DNA of 64,000 nucleotides, taken from assembly GCA_963784195.1 (NCBI GenBank), contig CAWARA010000033.1, forward strand, positions 124,001-188,000, read 5' to 3'. The notes beneath the pieces are model-generated. The model saw nothing but the letters and a program-made list of their open reading frames with translations. It searched no databases and was not told where the DNA came from. The DNA is from CAVQAH01 sp963784195. GTDB lineage: Bacteria; Acidobacteriota; Vicinamibacteria; Vicinamibacterales; 2-12-FULL-66-21. Below are positions 18,415 through 26,409 of this stretch, one piece after another (the first letter of the stretch is position 1; every line of letters begins with the position of its first letter). The position numbers were made by a program, and so were the translations under genes.

Positions 18415-18723
18415 GTGCCGCCTGACATCAAAGGAAACGGGACGGAAACCCGGTCGCTCGTGTTGAAGTTGTCTGTGCCCGCCCAGGGCGGTCTGCGCGG
18501 GCTGGCTACGGAAGTGGCTACCAAGATTGCGGCGTATCTGGGCACCAACCTGCCTGATGCCGAGTCGGCCGGCGTGACGCTCGAAGGGCTTGCCGAGCGC
18601 GTCGCGCCCCACGGGGCCGAAGGCGATATCACCTTCGAGTTCCGTGAGGTCGAAGGGGAGTTGGTGATACGCGCGCACTGCGACAATCGATCGTCCGAAG
18701 CTCGCTACCCGCTGCCTGCGTGA
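18415..18723 (+). CDS. Conserved hypothetical protein, about 102 residues
   Basis: Not recognised. The GTG at 18415 follows a GAAAGA stretch and starts 10 bases after the ribF stop, so it is probably co-transcribed with ribF. The product reads as a small alpha/beta protein with TRSLVLKLSVPAQGGL near the N-terminus and FREVEGELVIRAHCDN near the end, with no membrane segment. A regulatory-factor-like fold (RsbW-type) was considered, but no ATP-binding motif is visible. Confidence 0.6.
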   Translation: MPPDIKGNGTETRSLVLKLSVPAQGGLRGLATEVATKIAAYLGTNLPDAESAGVTLEGLAERVAPHGAEGDITFEFREVEGELVIRAHCDNRSSEARYPLPA

Positions 18724-18804
18724 ACCCGTCCGGGCTATGACGGGGCTCACGATCCGCTTCTCCTGGACGGTGCCGCAAGCACCAGTCCTGATTCAGACAT
18801 CCGC

Positions 18805-20232
18805 ATGCGTCTCTACAACACCCTGACACGTCGAGAGGAAGCCTTTGCGCCGGGTCGGGACAACGAAGTGCGCATGTACACCTGCGGGCTCACCGTCTAC
18901 GCCCGAGGCCACATCGGCAACTTCCGGACGTTCGTCTCGCTGGACGTGCTGCGGCGCGCGCTGAAATATCACGCCGGCTACAAGATGCGGCACGTGATGA
19001 ACTTCACGGACGTCGACGATCGCACGATCCTCGAGTCGCAGAAGGCGGGCGTGCCGTTGCGCGAGTACACCGATCGCTACATCGCGGCATACCTCGAGGA
19101 TGCGGCCGCGCTCGGGCTCGAGCCGGTCGAAGAGAACCCGCGCGCGACCGACCAGGCGAACATCGACGCGATGGGAGCGACGATCCGCGCGCTCGAGGAG
19201 CGGGGTCACACCTATCACAGCGATGGATCGATCTATTTCAAGATCGCGTCGCTGCCTGACTACGGCAAGCTCGCGCGTCTCGATCACGCCGGGATCAAGA
19301 GCGGTGCACGCGTGGATGCCGACAAGTACGACAAGGAGAACGCGCGCGATTTCGTGCTCTGGAAGTCGACGAAACCGGGCGAGCCGACATGGGATCCCGG
19401 CATCGGCCCGGGCCGGCCCGGCTGGCACATCGAGTGCTCCGCGATGGCCCTGCGCCTGCTCGGTGAGCCGCCGATCGACATTCACGCGGGCGGTGTCGAC
19501 CTCATCTTCCCGCATCACGAGAACGAGATCGCGCAGAGCGAAGGCGCCACTGGCAAGCAGTTCTCACGCTTCTGGGTTCACGTCGAGCACCTGATGATCG
19601 AAGACGAACCGGGCAAGACCGACAAGATGTCGAAGTCGCTCGGCAACGTCTTCAACCTGCAGGACATCGTCGATCGCGGGTTCCGTCCGTCCGCGCTGCG
19701 CTATCTGTACCTCAACGTCCACTATCGCAAGCAGCTGAAGTTCTCGTGGACGGCAATGGCGCAGTCGGAAGAAGCGCTGAAACGGCTGACGGATTTCCTC
19801 GCGCGCCTCGAGTCGCTGCCGGCAAGGGACCGGAATCCGCAGGTCGGCACTCAGCTGCAGGAGGCACGGACGGCGTTCGGCGAGCACATCGACGCCGATC
19901 TGAACACCGCCGCGGCCATTGGCGTGGTGTTCGACCTCGTCCGGAGCCTGAACTCGGCAATCGACGCCGGAGAGCTCGGCGCGTCGGACGTGCCAGCGGT
20001 TCGCGAGACGTTCGAACAGTTCGACAAGGTGCTCGGCATCCTTTCGCTCCGGCGCGCGGAGGACGAAAAGCCGCCCGTTCCCGTCGACGAAATCGAGCGG
20101 CTGATCGGCGCGCGCCGTGCCGCGCGGCTCGCCCGCAATTTCGCGGAAGCCGACAACATCCGGAAGGACCTCGATGCGCGTGGCATCCTGCTCGAGGACA
20201 CCGGGACGACCACCAGGTGGAAACGGAAATAA
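18805..20232 (+). CDS. cysS: Cysteinyl-tRNA synthetase
   Basis: A class-I aminoacyl-tRNA synthetase of 475 residues. The N-terminal zinc/cysteine site is CGLTVYARGHIGN, where HIGN is the class-I signature. The second zinc-ligand region is WHIECSAMA with HAGGVDLIFPHHENEIAQSE, and the KMSKS loop is KMSKSLGN. The C-terminal helical tRNA-binding region is complete. It charges tRNA-Cys; the tRNA-Cys gene of this window is about 5 kb downstream. Confidence 0.97.
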   Translation: MRLYNTLTRREEAFAPGRDNEVRMYTCGLTVYARGHIGNFRTFVSLDVLRRALKYHAGYKMRHVMNFTDVDDRTILESQKAGVPLREYTDRYIAAYLEDAAALGLEPVEENPRATDQANIDAMGATIRALEERGHTYHSDGSIYFKIASLPDYGKLARLDHAGIKSGARVDADKYDKENARDFVLWKSTKPGEPTWDPGIGPGRPGWHIECSAMALRLLGEPPIDIHAGGVDLIFPHHENEIAQSEGATGKQFSRFWVHVEHLMIEDEPGKTDKMSKSLGNVFNLQDIVDRGFRPSALRYLYLNVHYRKQLKFSWTAMAQSEEALKRLTDFLARLESLPARDRNPQVGTQLQEARTAFGEHIDADLNTAAAIGVVFDLVRSLNSAIDAGELGASDVPAVRETFEQFDKVLGILSLRRAEDEKPPVPVDEIERLIGARRAARLARNFAEADNIRKDLDARGILLEDTGTTTRWKRK

Positions 20233-20237
20233 GGAAC

Positions 20238-21569
20238 ATGATTGACGCTATGAAGGCTCCGGACATCAAGACCGAGCTTCCCGGGCCGAAGGCCAAGGCC
20301 ATCATCGAGAAAGACAGCCGGTTCGTGTCGCCGTCGTATACGCGCGACTATCCGTTCGTCATCGCGCGCGGCGAAGGCGCCATCGTCGAGGATGTCGACG
20401 GCAACCGGTTCATCGACTGCGCTGCCGGCATCGCCGTCAATTCCACGGGCGTCTCGCATCCCGAAGTCGTAAAAGCCATCACCGATCAGGCGCAGAAATT
20501 CATCCACATGTCGGGGACGGATTTCTACTACGAGCCGCAGGTGCGCCTGGCCGAGGAACTGGCCAGCATCGCGCCGATCGGCGGTGACGTGCGCACGTTC
20601 TTCGGCAACTCGGGTACCGAGGCGACGGAAGCGTCGATCAAGCTCGCGCGCTACTACACGAAGCGGCAGGGCATCATCGCGTTCCTCGGTGCGTTCCACG
20701 GACGATCGCTCGGTTCGCTGTCGCTGACCGCCAGCAAGGCCATTCAGCGCCGCGGTTTCGGTCCGTTGATTCCGGGTGTCTACCATGCGCCGTTCCCGGA
20801 TCCCTATCGCGCCTCGAGCCCCGATCACGCCGCGGCACAGAGCCTGTCGTTCATCGAAGATCAGATCTTCACGCACCTCATCTCGCCCGACGAAGTCGCG
20901 TCCGTCGTCGTCGAGCCCATCCAGGGGGAGGGCGGCTACATCGTTCCGCCCCGTGCATTCCTGCAGGGGTTGCGCGAGCTCACGAAGAAGCACGGCATCC
21001 TGCTCGTGGTCGACGAAGTGCAGTCCGGCATGGGCCGCACCGGCCGCATGTTCGCCGCCGAGCACTTCGATCTGAAGGGTGACATCGTCAACATCGCGAA
21101 GGGCATCGCATCCGGCCTGCCGTTGGGCGTCACGTGCGCGCGCGCGGACGTGATGTCGTGGCCTCCCGGCGCGCACGCCAGCACGTTTGGCGGCAACCCG
21201 GTATCGTGCGCGGCAGCGAACGCCACCATCAAGCTGCTGAAGGGCGGTCTCGTCGCCAACGCGGCTACCGTCGGCGCGCACCTGATGAGCGGCCTGCGGG
21301 CGCTGCAGGAGAAACACGAGATCATCGGCGACGTCCGCGGCCTGGGGCTGATGATCGGCATCGAGCTCGTCCGCGACCGTCAGACGAAAGAGCGGGCCAC
21401 CGACGAACGCAACGCGCTCGTCCAGGCTATGTTCCGCCGCGGGGTCCTCATTCTCGGCGCCGGCCGGAACGCCGTGCGGCTCGCGCCGCCGCTCCTCCTC
21501 AGCAAGGACCAGGCGGACAGCATCCTCGCTGTTCTCGATCAGGCGCTCACCGAGATCCGTCGCCGCTGA
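20238..21569 (+). CDS. Class-III PLP aminotransferase (acetylornithine/4-aminobutyrate type)
   Basis: A 443-residue fold-type I aminotransferase. PLP-site features are FFGNSGTEATEASIKLARYY, LLVVDEVQSGMGRTG and the Schiff-base lysine in IAKGIASGLPLG. The opening LPGPKAKAIIEKD and SPSYTRDYPFVI match the acetylornithine-aminotransferase-like clade that also contains archaeal amino-acid racemases and omega-transaminases. Substrate therefore cannot be fixed: 4-aminobutyrate, acetylornithine and ornithine are all possible. The ATG at 20238 is 5 bases after the cysS stop with AAGGAA before it; the frame open further upstream is a shadow of cysS. Confidence 0.85.
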   Translation: MIDAMKAPDIKTELPGPKAKAIIEKDSRFVSPSYTRDYPFVIARGEGAIVEDVDGNRFIDCAAGIAVNSTGVSHPEVVKAITDQAQKFIHMSGTDFYYEPQVRLAEELASIAPIGGDVRTFFGNSGTEATEASIKLARYYTKRQGIIAFLGAFHGRSLGSLSLTASKAIQRRGFGPLIPGVYHAPFPDPYRASSPDHAAAQSLSFIEDQIFTHLISPDEVASVVVEPIQGEGGYIVPPRAFLQGLRELTKKHGILLVVDEVQSGMGRTGRMFAAEHFDLKGDIVNIAKGIASGLPLGVTCARADVMSWPPGAHASTFGGNPVSCAAANATIKLLKGGLVANAATVGAHLMSGLRALQEKHEIIGDVRGLGLMIGIELVRDRQTKERATDERNALVQAMFRRGVLILGAGRNAVRLAPPLLLSKDQADSILAVLDQALTEIRRR

Positions 21570-21574
21570 CACCT

Positions 21575-21640
21575 GCCGTAGCGTCCGGCTTTAGCCGGAC
21601 CTCGTGAACATAGCCGTAGCGTCCGGCTTCAGCCGGACCT
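21575..21640. repeat. Two REP-like palindromes
   Basis: GTCCGGCTTTAGCCGGAC (21583-21600) and GTCCGGCTTCAGCCGGAC (21621-21638) with 8-bp arms, each within a direct repeat that begins GCCGTAGC. They lie after the aminotransferase and before the convergent CPBP gene. A further copy is at 25309-25326 and a variant at 24942-24958. Confidence 0.8.
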
Positions 21641-21723
21641 CCTGCTCTGTCCTCCAATTTCCCTGGCACCGCCCCGACCTGTGAACAGCAGCTAGTCCGT
21701 TTCGCCGGACACCAACCCCGCTG

Positions 21724-22605
21724 CTAGGCAGCACTCGATGCCCGAGCTCTGCGCGCGGCGCGCGCAAGCGTAGAGAATGCCCACATTGTCAAAGCGCCGA
21801 CGATCACGAGAGCCGCCACATTGCCCCAGAACGCCACATCGGGCCCCGTTTCCCAAATGAGAGGCCTGGCTTCTGGCGACAGCTGCCATTCGGACCGACC
21901 GCGGGTCAAGAGATCGAAGGCGCTGAACATGTTGCCGCCGGCATGGAGGACCATGCCGGGCAATGTGGAATCTGTGAAGTAGGCAAGGGCGCCGTACACA
22001 GCGGCCACGGCGATGTAGAAGGGCAGTAGCACGACGCCGACCTCCGGGTGCGTAAAATGCACAAACCCAAACAGGCTTCCGGTTACCAGGATCGCGATTA
22101 TGGGCCCGTGCCGGCGCTCAATCGGCCGCTGCAGGTAACCGCGGAAAGATGTCTCCTCCACGACGCCGGCGACGACGGCACTCATCGCGAGCCACATCAG
22201 AACCGTGACAGCGGGGTAGCGCGACACGTCGAGATCTCGTTGCTGGGGGAGCGCGACGAGTCGGCTCAATACTCCTTGAAGGAGCAGTACGCCTGCGAGG
22301 CCCAGCAGTCCCGCCAACAGAGCCGGCCCCCATGCTTCGTCCGGCAGTGCGTTGGCACGGGCATTCATACGGCGCGCTTCGGCTGTCGACCGCGGCCATC
22401 CCGATCCCCGCACGAGATAGCGCCAGTACAACCACAGGTACATCGCCATCAACGGGACGGCCCACGGCAGCGCCGATAGGTACCTGGTGTTCGCCGATAC
22501 CAAAGCGGCCCACGGCAGGGTCCCGGCGGCAGCGGCAGCCACGCCGATGAGAACTGCGCGCCCAACGACGGGGAGCCGAAGCCAAAGTCGATGGATGAAA
22601 GTCAT
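21724..22605 (-). CDS. CPBP family intramembrane glutamic endopeptidase
   Basis: A polytopic membrane protein of 293 residues with the three conserved motifs of the CPBP/Abi (CAAX-like) protease family: EETSFRGYLQ (EExxxR), GFVHFTHPE (FxxxH) and VLHAGGNMF (HxxxN-like). Around eight hydrophobic segments are visible. Such proteases act in prenyl-protein processing, bacteriocin self-immunity or regulated proteolysis; the substrate here is unknown. ATG at 22605 with MTFIHRLWLRLPVVG is the first start. Confidence 0.88.
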   Translation of the reverse strand: MTFIHRLWLRLPVVGRAVLIGVAAAAAGTLPWAALVSANTRYLSALPWAVPLMAMYLWLYWRYLVRGSGWPRSTAEARRMNARANALPDEAWGPALLAGLLGLAGVLLLQGVLSRLVALPQQRDLDVSRYPAVTVLMWLAMSAVVAGVVEETSFRGYLQRPIERRHGPIIAILVTGSLFGFVHFTHPEVGVVLLPFYIAVAAVYGALAYFTDSTLPGMVLHAGGNMFSAFDLLTRGRSEWQLSPEARPLIWETGPDVAFWGNVAALVIVGALTMWAFSTLARAARRARASSAA

Positions 22606-22678
22606 TGGCTCCTGTCGTCCACTGGCCGTCGGTGCTGCCTAACGCATGCGGCTCACCCGCGGGTGGCCGCGCGGCTCG

Positions 22679-23111
22679 CTATTCGATCCAGGCGCCGAAC
22701 TCGGCGAGCGCCGATTTCTCAGAAAGGCTTCGGGCCGCGGCGCGAACACTCGAGGGAACCCATTTGGGGAAGGGCACCTCTTGGGTCACGTGATGACCCG
22801 AACTCGTGTGCACCTCCCGCATCTGCGAAAGGCGATCCGGTGGCAGGCGGCCAGCCGCCCGGACAAGAGCCGGCCACAACCGCCGATGGACAAATGTGAC
22901 CTTGCCCTTGACAGGCGACACACGAGGACATCGTCGCTGTCGCGGACCGCTCGCGTCACCGCGAAGATCTCATGACTTTTCGGATGAGACCACCAGCTAC
23001 CCCGAACTCGCTCTCCAGCAATGACCTCAGCAAGCGACGGAACTGGCCCGTGCGCGGCTCGAGGACGACACCGTGCTGACGAATGAAAGCGAGAGCCTGG
23101 AGTGAAGTCAT
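22679..23111 (-). pseudogene. Conserved hypothetical protein broken by two frameshifts
   Basis: Three consecutive minus-strand frames join into one recognisable protein of about 140 residues. MTSLQALAFIRQHGVVLE starts at 23111, then GPVPSLAEVIAGERVRGSWW with HPKSHEIFAVTRAVRDSDD, then GKVTFVHRRLWPALVRAA with EVPFPKWVP to the stop at 22679. The breaks are near 23055 and 22910. I recognise the pattern as a widespread uncharacterised bacterial family but know no function. It is divergent from yraN, with 74 bases between the starts. Confidence 0.65.
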
Positions 23112-23185
23112 CGCCACGTTGTTTCCCTCGGCCCAATAACTCTTGCAGTAGAGCACGGAGATTGCAACCTGCGGGCAGCGCGACC

Positions 23186-23554
23186 ATGACTCTTCAGCGG
23201 CAGGCATTGGGAAAACTTGGTGAATCCTTAGCGGTCGACGAACTCGAACGCCGCGGGTACGCAATTGTTGCGCGCCGCTATCGAACGCGGCATGGCGAAA
23301 TCGACATCGTGGCCGAGGATGGCGAGACGCTGGTGTTCGTGGAGGTCAAGGCTCGCACCAGCGACGAATGCGGATTCGCGGTTGAGGGTGTGACCCGCTT
23401 GAAGCAGCTGCAACTCGCCTCGATGGCCGAGGAGTATCTCGCGCGGACCGACGTCGTCAATCGTCCGTGCCGGTTCGACGTCATCGCCATCGATGATGTG
23501 GACACCAATCCCGTCCTGACCCTCTATCCCGACGCTTTCGACGCCACGCGTTGA
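23186..23554 (+). CDS. YraN/UPF0102 family nuclease-like protein
   Basis: A 122-residue protein with the PD-(D/E)XK-type core GEIDIVAEDG followed by LVFVEVKART, the pattern of the UPF0102 (YraN) family. It opens with RQALGKLGESLAVDEL, also typical. The ATG at 23186 fits family length; the extra in-frame residues upstream are not conserved. The catalytic Asp/Glu/Lys positions are present, so nuclease activity is plausible but undemonstrated. Confidence 0.9.
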   Translation: MTLQRQALGKLGESLAVDELERRGYAIVARRYRTRHGEIDIVAEDGETLVFVEVKARTSDECGFAVEGVTRLKQLQLASMAEEYLARTDVVNRPCRFDVIAIDDVDTNPVLTLYPDAFDATR

Positions 23555-23609
23555 TTGACTTCGGTCGTCCTTCTGCTACTGTGAACGCACTTTCAGAAGG
23601 AGTTGACGC

Positions 23610-24818
23610 GTGAAGACAACCCGCAGGGAGGCGTTTGCCTCGCTGGCAGCGATGGTCGGCGGTTCGGCGCTGGTGTCGGCGCAACAGACAGCCGGGGCGC
23701 CGGCTGCAAAACCACTGGCCAGGCCAGCAGCCACCGCTGCGCCACGCCAAGCTGGCGTCGGTCTCGGACTTCGAGCCGCTCGCCAGGCAGCGCATGTCGC
23801 ACATGGCCTACGAATACGTGTCCGGCGGGTCCGGCGACGAGCTCACGCTGCGCGACAACATCCAGGCATTCGATCGACTTCGCCTGCATCCGCGCGTGCT
23901 GGTCGATGTCTCGGAGCTCGACACGCGAACGACGATCCTCGGTCAATCACTCGAGTTCCCGATCCTGATGGCGCCCACGGCGTATCACCGCATCATGCAT
24001 CCAGAAGGAGAGCTGGCGACCGTTCGGGGCGCCGCCAAGGCTGGCGCGACGATGATCGCCAGCTCGTTTGCGACGACGACCATCGAGGACATGTCGCGCG
24101 CGGCACAAGTCGCCGCTGTGGTTTCAGTTGTATTGCGTCCGCGATCGCGGGTTCACAAAGGAACTCGTCCAGCGCGCCGAGAACGCCGGATGCAAGGCCC
24201 TGTTCGTCACCGTCGACACGCCGGTCACCGGCAATCGTCATCGCGAGACGCGCGTCGGTTTCGCGCTGCCGCCCGGCCTCGATCGCGCCAACTACCGCGG
24301 CCTCGGCGGAACAGCGTCCACGACGTCCCATCGTCCCAGCGAACGCGAAATCTACAGCGTCGTCCTCGATCCCACATTGACGTGGAAGGAGATCGAGTGG
24401 ATCCGCTCGTTCGCCCGCGTCCCAGTCGTGATCAAGGGCGTTCTCAGCCCGCTCGATGCGGCGAAGGGCGTGTCGGCGGGCGTCTCGGCGATCGCCGTGT
24501 CGAACCACGGCGCCCGCAACCTGGACACCGTCCCCGCCACCATCGACGCGCTGCCGCGGATCGCGGACGCGGTAAAGGGCCAGGTGCCGCTCTTCCTGGA
24601 CGGGGGAGTGCGGCGAGGCACCGACGTCCTGAAGGCCCTCGCGCTCGGTGCATCAGCCGTACTCGTGGGCCGTCCGTACCTCTACGGTCTCGCCTCGCAA
24701 GGCGCTGACGGGGTGGCCACGGTGATGACGATGCTGAGGACGGAGCTGGAGAGTGGCGATGGCGCTGACGGGACGGCGGTCGCTGAAGGACATCGATCGA
24801 TCGGTGTTGTGGACGTAG
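23610..24818 (+). pseudogene. FMN-dependent alpha-hydroxy-acid oxidase with Tat-like leader, three frameshifts
   Basis: The leader KTTRREAFASLAAMVGGSA carries a twin-arginine motif and starts at the GTG at 23610, 8 bases after AGAAGGAG. The enzyme body follows in frame 1 (SVSDFEPLARQRMSHMAYEY, ILMAPTAYHRIMHPEGE), then frame 2 (LFVTVDTPVTGNRHRETR; active-site His in VSNHGARNLD; FMN-site FLDGGVRRGTD), then a last shift to MALTGRRSLKDIDRSVLW ending at the TAG at 24816-24818. The shifts are near 23760, 24115 and 24755. The fold is that of lactate/glycolate oxidase and would be exported folded. No in-frame stops occur within the homologous parts, so sequencing indels are possible. Confidence 0.72.
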
Positions 24819-24843
24819 TCGTTAAACCGCCGTGGTCTGCTGT

Positions 24844-24934
24844 CCGTGGTTCGTAGTTCGTCGCTCGTTGCTCGAAGAGCCTCGTCGGTCGAATCGGGTT
24901 TTTCGAGCTACGAGCGACGAGCCACGAACTACGG
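24844..24934. repeat. Large imperfect inverted repeat, 33-nt arms
   Basis: Arms 24844-24876 and 24902-24934 pair at 29 of 33 positions around a 25-nt loop. It directly follows the hydroxyacid oxidase remnant and precedes a small GTCCGG/CCGGAC palindrome (24942-24958). It may be a terminator-like or mobile palindrome; no gene is present up to the tRNA at 25056. Confidence 0.7.
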
Positions 24935-25055
24935 CAGGGGAGTCCGGGTTTACCGGACCTCCGCATTCTTGCCTGCTTATTGGAGGCTGTGGTACGATCG
25001 AGGTTCCGCCGAAGAGCCGTGGGCTGTGCAGTTTCGGTGGAGCAGGTTTGTCCGG

Positions 25056-25130
25056 GCGGGAATAACTCAGTGGTAGAGTGCGACCTTGCCAAGGTCGAAG
25101 TCGCGGGTTCGAATCCCGTTTCCCGCTCCA
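25056..25130 (+). tRNA. tRNA-Gly (GCC)
   Basis: Acceptor arms GCGGGAA and TTCCCGC pair, followed by discriminator T and encoded CCA. The anticodon loop TTGCCAA gives anticodon GCC between GACC/GGTC arms, and the T-loop is GGTTCGAATCC. It is complete. Confidence 0.96.
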
Positions 25131-25423
25131 ATCTTAAGAACGTCGCGGCCCTGTGGGCCGCTCCTGCGCGCTTCGCTACGCCGGCGCTTCGACGCCGGCT
25201 CCGCTCCGCGCGCTAGCGTAACTGGTCGAGCCGGTTCGTGTGTCCGGCTTTCTTGGCCCGCCGAAACCGCCTCGGCGGCGAAGGCGGCAGCCAGCCGTTG
25301 TTTGTAGTGTCCGGCTTCAGCCGGACTGGTGCATGTTGCCTGTGCTCGTTGCTCGCCTGATCGAACGCTGTTGTTGCCGCGCCTGACGCGGCCGGAATTC
25401 CCCTGTCCAATTCAGTTCCGACC
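25131..25423. other. Intergenic region rich in palindromes, no gene
   Basis: Contains GCGGCCCTGTGGGCCGC, GCCGGCGCTTCGACGCCGGC and the REP-like GTCCGGCTTCAGCCGGAC at 25309-25326. No open frame here looks like a protein. Confidence 0.6.
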
Positions 25424-25497
<74 letters not shown>

Positions 25498-25654
25498 AAA
25501 TTCTTAAAAATTCGCGTGATCGGGTGTGTGGCTGCGTCCGCAACCGATTTCTTATTGCTCCGAACAGCCCTCGAATTCGGTGCTCACTCCGAAGAGCGAC
25601 CTCTGTAAATCACTGCATCGCGACGAGTTGTCAGCGCGCGTTCTCCGCAGGGGA

Positions 25655-25673
25655 GGAGGTTCCGAGAACCTCC
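25655..25673. other. Hairpin GGAGGTTC/GAACCTCC near the left end of island A
   Basis: Perfect 8-bp arms around CGA, about 150 bases after tRNA-Cys. A close counterpart (7-bp arms) sits at 32055-32073, about 150 bases after the first tRNA-Cys fragment. It lies beyond the 3' end of the ECF sigma gene. Confidence 0.6.
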
Positions 25674-25757
25674 GCCTGCGTCGGTTCGCAGCGACGACGG
25701 AATGCCTTCTCTGCGGAATCTTCTCGCGTGAGCATTGGTGCTCCGGCGAGTCGTTGC

Positions 25758-26336
25758 TCAAGACCGCTGAAGCTCGCGTGCCAGCCAGACCTTCGCGGTC
25801 TTCCAGTCCCGCATGACTGTCTGAGGCGAGACGTCAAGGACCTCGGCGGTCTCCTCGACGGTCAGCCCGCCAAAGAACCGCAGCTCAATCACCTTTGCGC
25901 GACGAGGGTCGAAGGCGGCGAGCGTTGTCAGCGCGTCGTCGAGCGCACACACCTCGGTCGCGCGCTCATCGGCGGCGATCGCATCCAGATCGAGGGTGGA
26001 TGTGTCTACGCGCTCGGCCTGACCACCGCGCTTGGCTGCGCCGCGGGTTCGCGCGGCATCGACCAGAATCCGGCGCATGACGTGCGAGGCGATGGCGTAG
26101 AAATGGGCGCGGTCCTGCCACTCGATATCCGACGCGTCGAAGAGCCGGAGAAACAGCTCGTGCACCAGCGCGGTTCCCTGGAGGGTCAGTCCGGCCCGCT
26201 CACGCCGCGTGTAGTGCCAGGCCAGCCGGCGGAGCCGCGCGTAGACCAGCGGCGTGAGCCGCTCGAGCGCTGACTCGTCCCCTTGGTTCCATGCTTTCAG
26301 GAGCTGCGTAATCTCTCGGGCGTCTTCTGCCGGCAT
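25758..26336 (-). CDS. ECF-type sigma-70 family sigma factor (first cassette)
   Basis: A 192-residue sigma factor of the compact ECF group often found in Acidobacteria and Planctomycetes. Region 2 reads LVYARLRRLAWHYTRRERAG with QGTALVHELFLRLFD, and FYAIASHVMRRILVDAART follows. Region 4 is DPRRAKVIELRFFGGLTVEETAEVLDVS, with the helix-turn-helix DVSPQTVMRDWKTAK. It would direct RNA polymerase to a specific promoter set. No anti-sigma gene adjoins it. A TACAAT motif lies on the minus strand at 26351-26356, 14 bases before the ATG. It is divergent from the multicopper oxidase remnant. Confidence 0.93.
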   Translation of the reverse strand: MPAEDAREITQLLKAWNQGDESALERLTPLVYARLRRLAWHYTRRERAGLTLQGTALVHELFLRLFDASDIEWQDRAHFYAIASHVMRRILVDAARTRGAAKRGGQAERVDTSTLDLDAIAADERATEVCALDDALTTLAAFDPRRAKVIELRFFGGLTVEETAEVLDVSPQTVMRDWKTAKVWLARELQRS

Positions 26337-26409
26337 CGACGATAAAGCGAATTGTAGCGTCTGGTAGTTGTCGCGGTCGGTTTACGCATATCTAGCCGGA
26401 GCGACAACC

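Noticed and set aside
19851..21572. 573-residue minus-strand ORF opposite cysS and the aminotransferase
   Set aside because: Shadow frame; both plus-strand genes are unambiguous.
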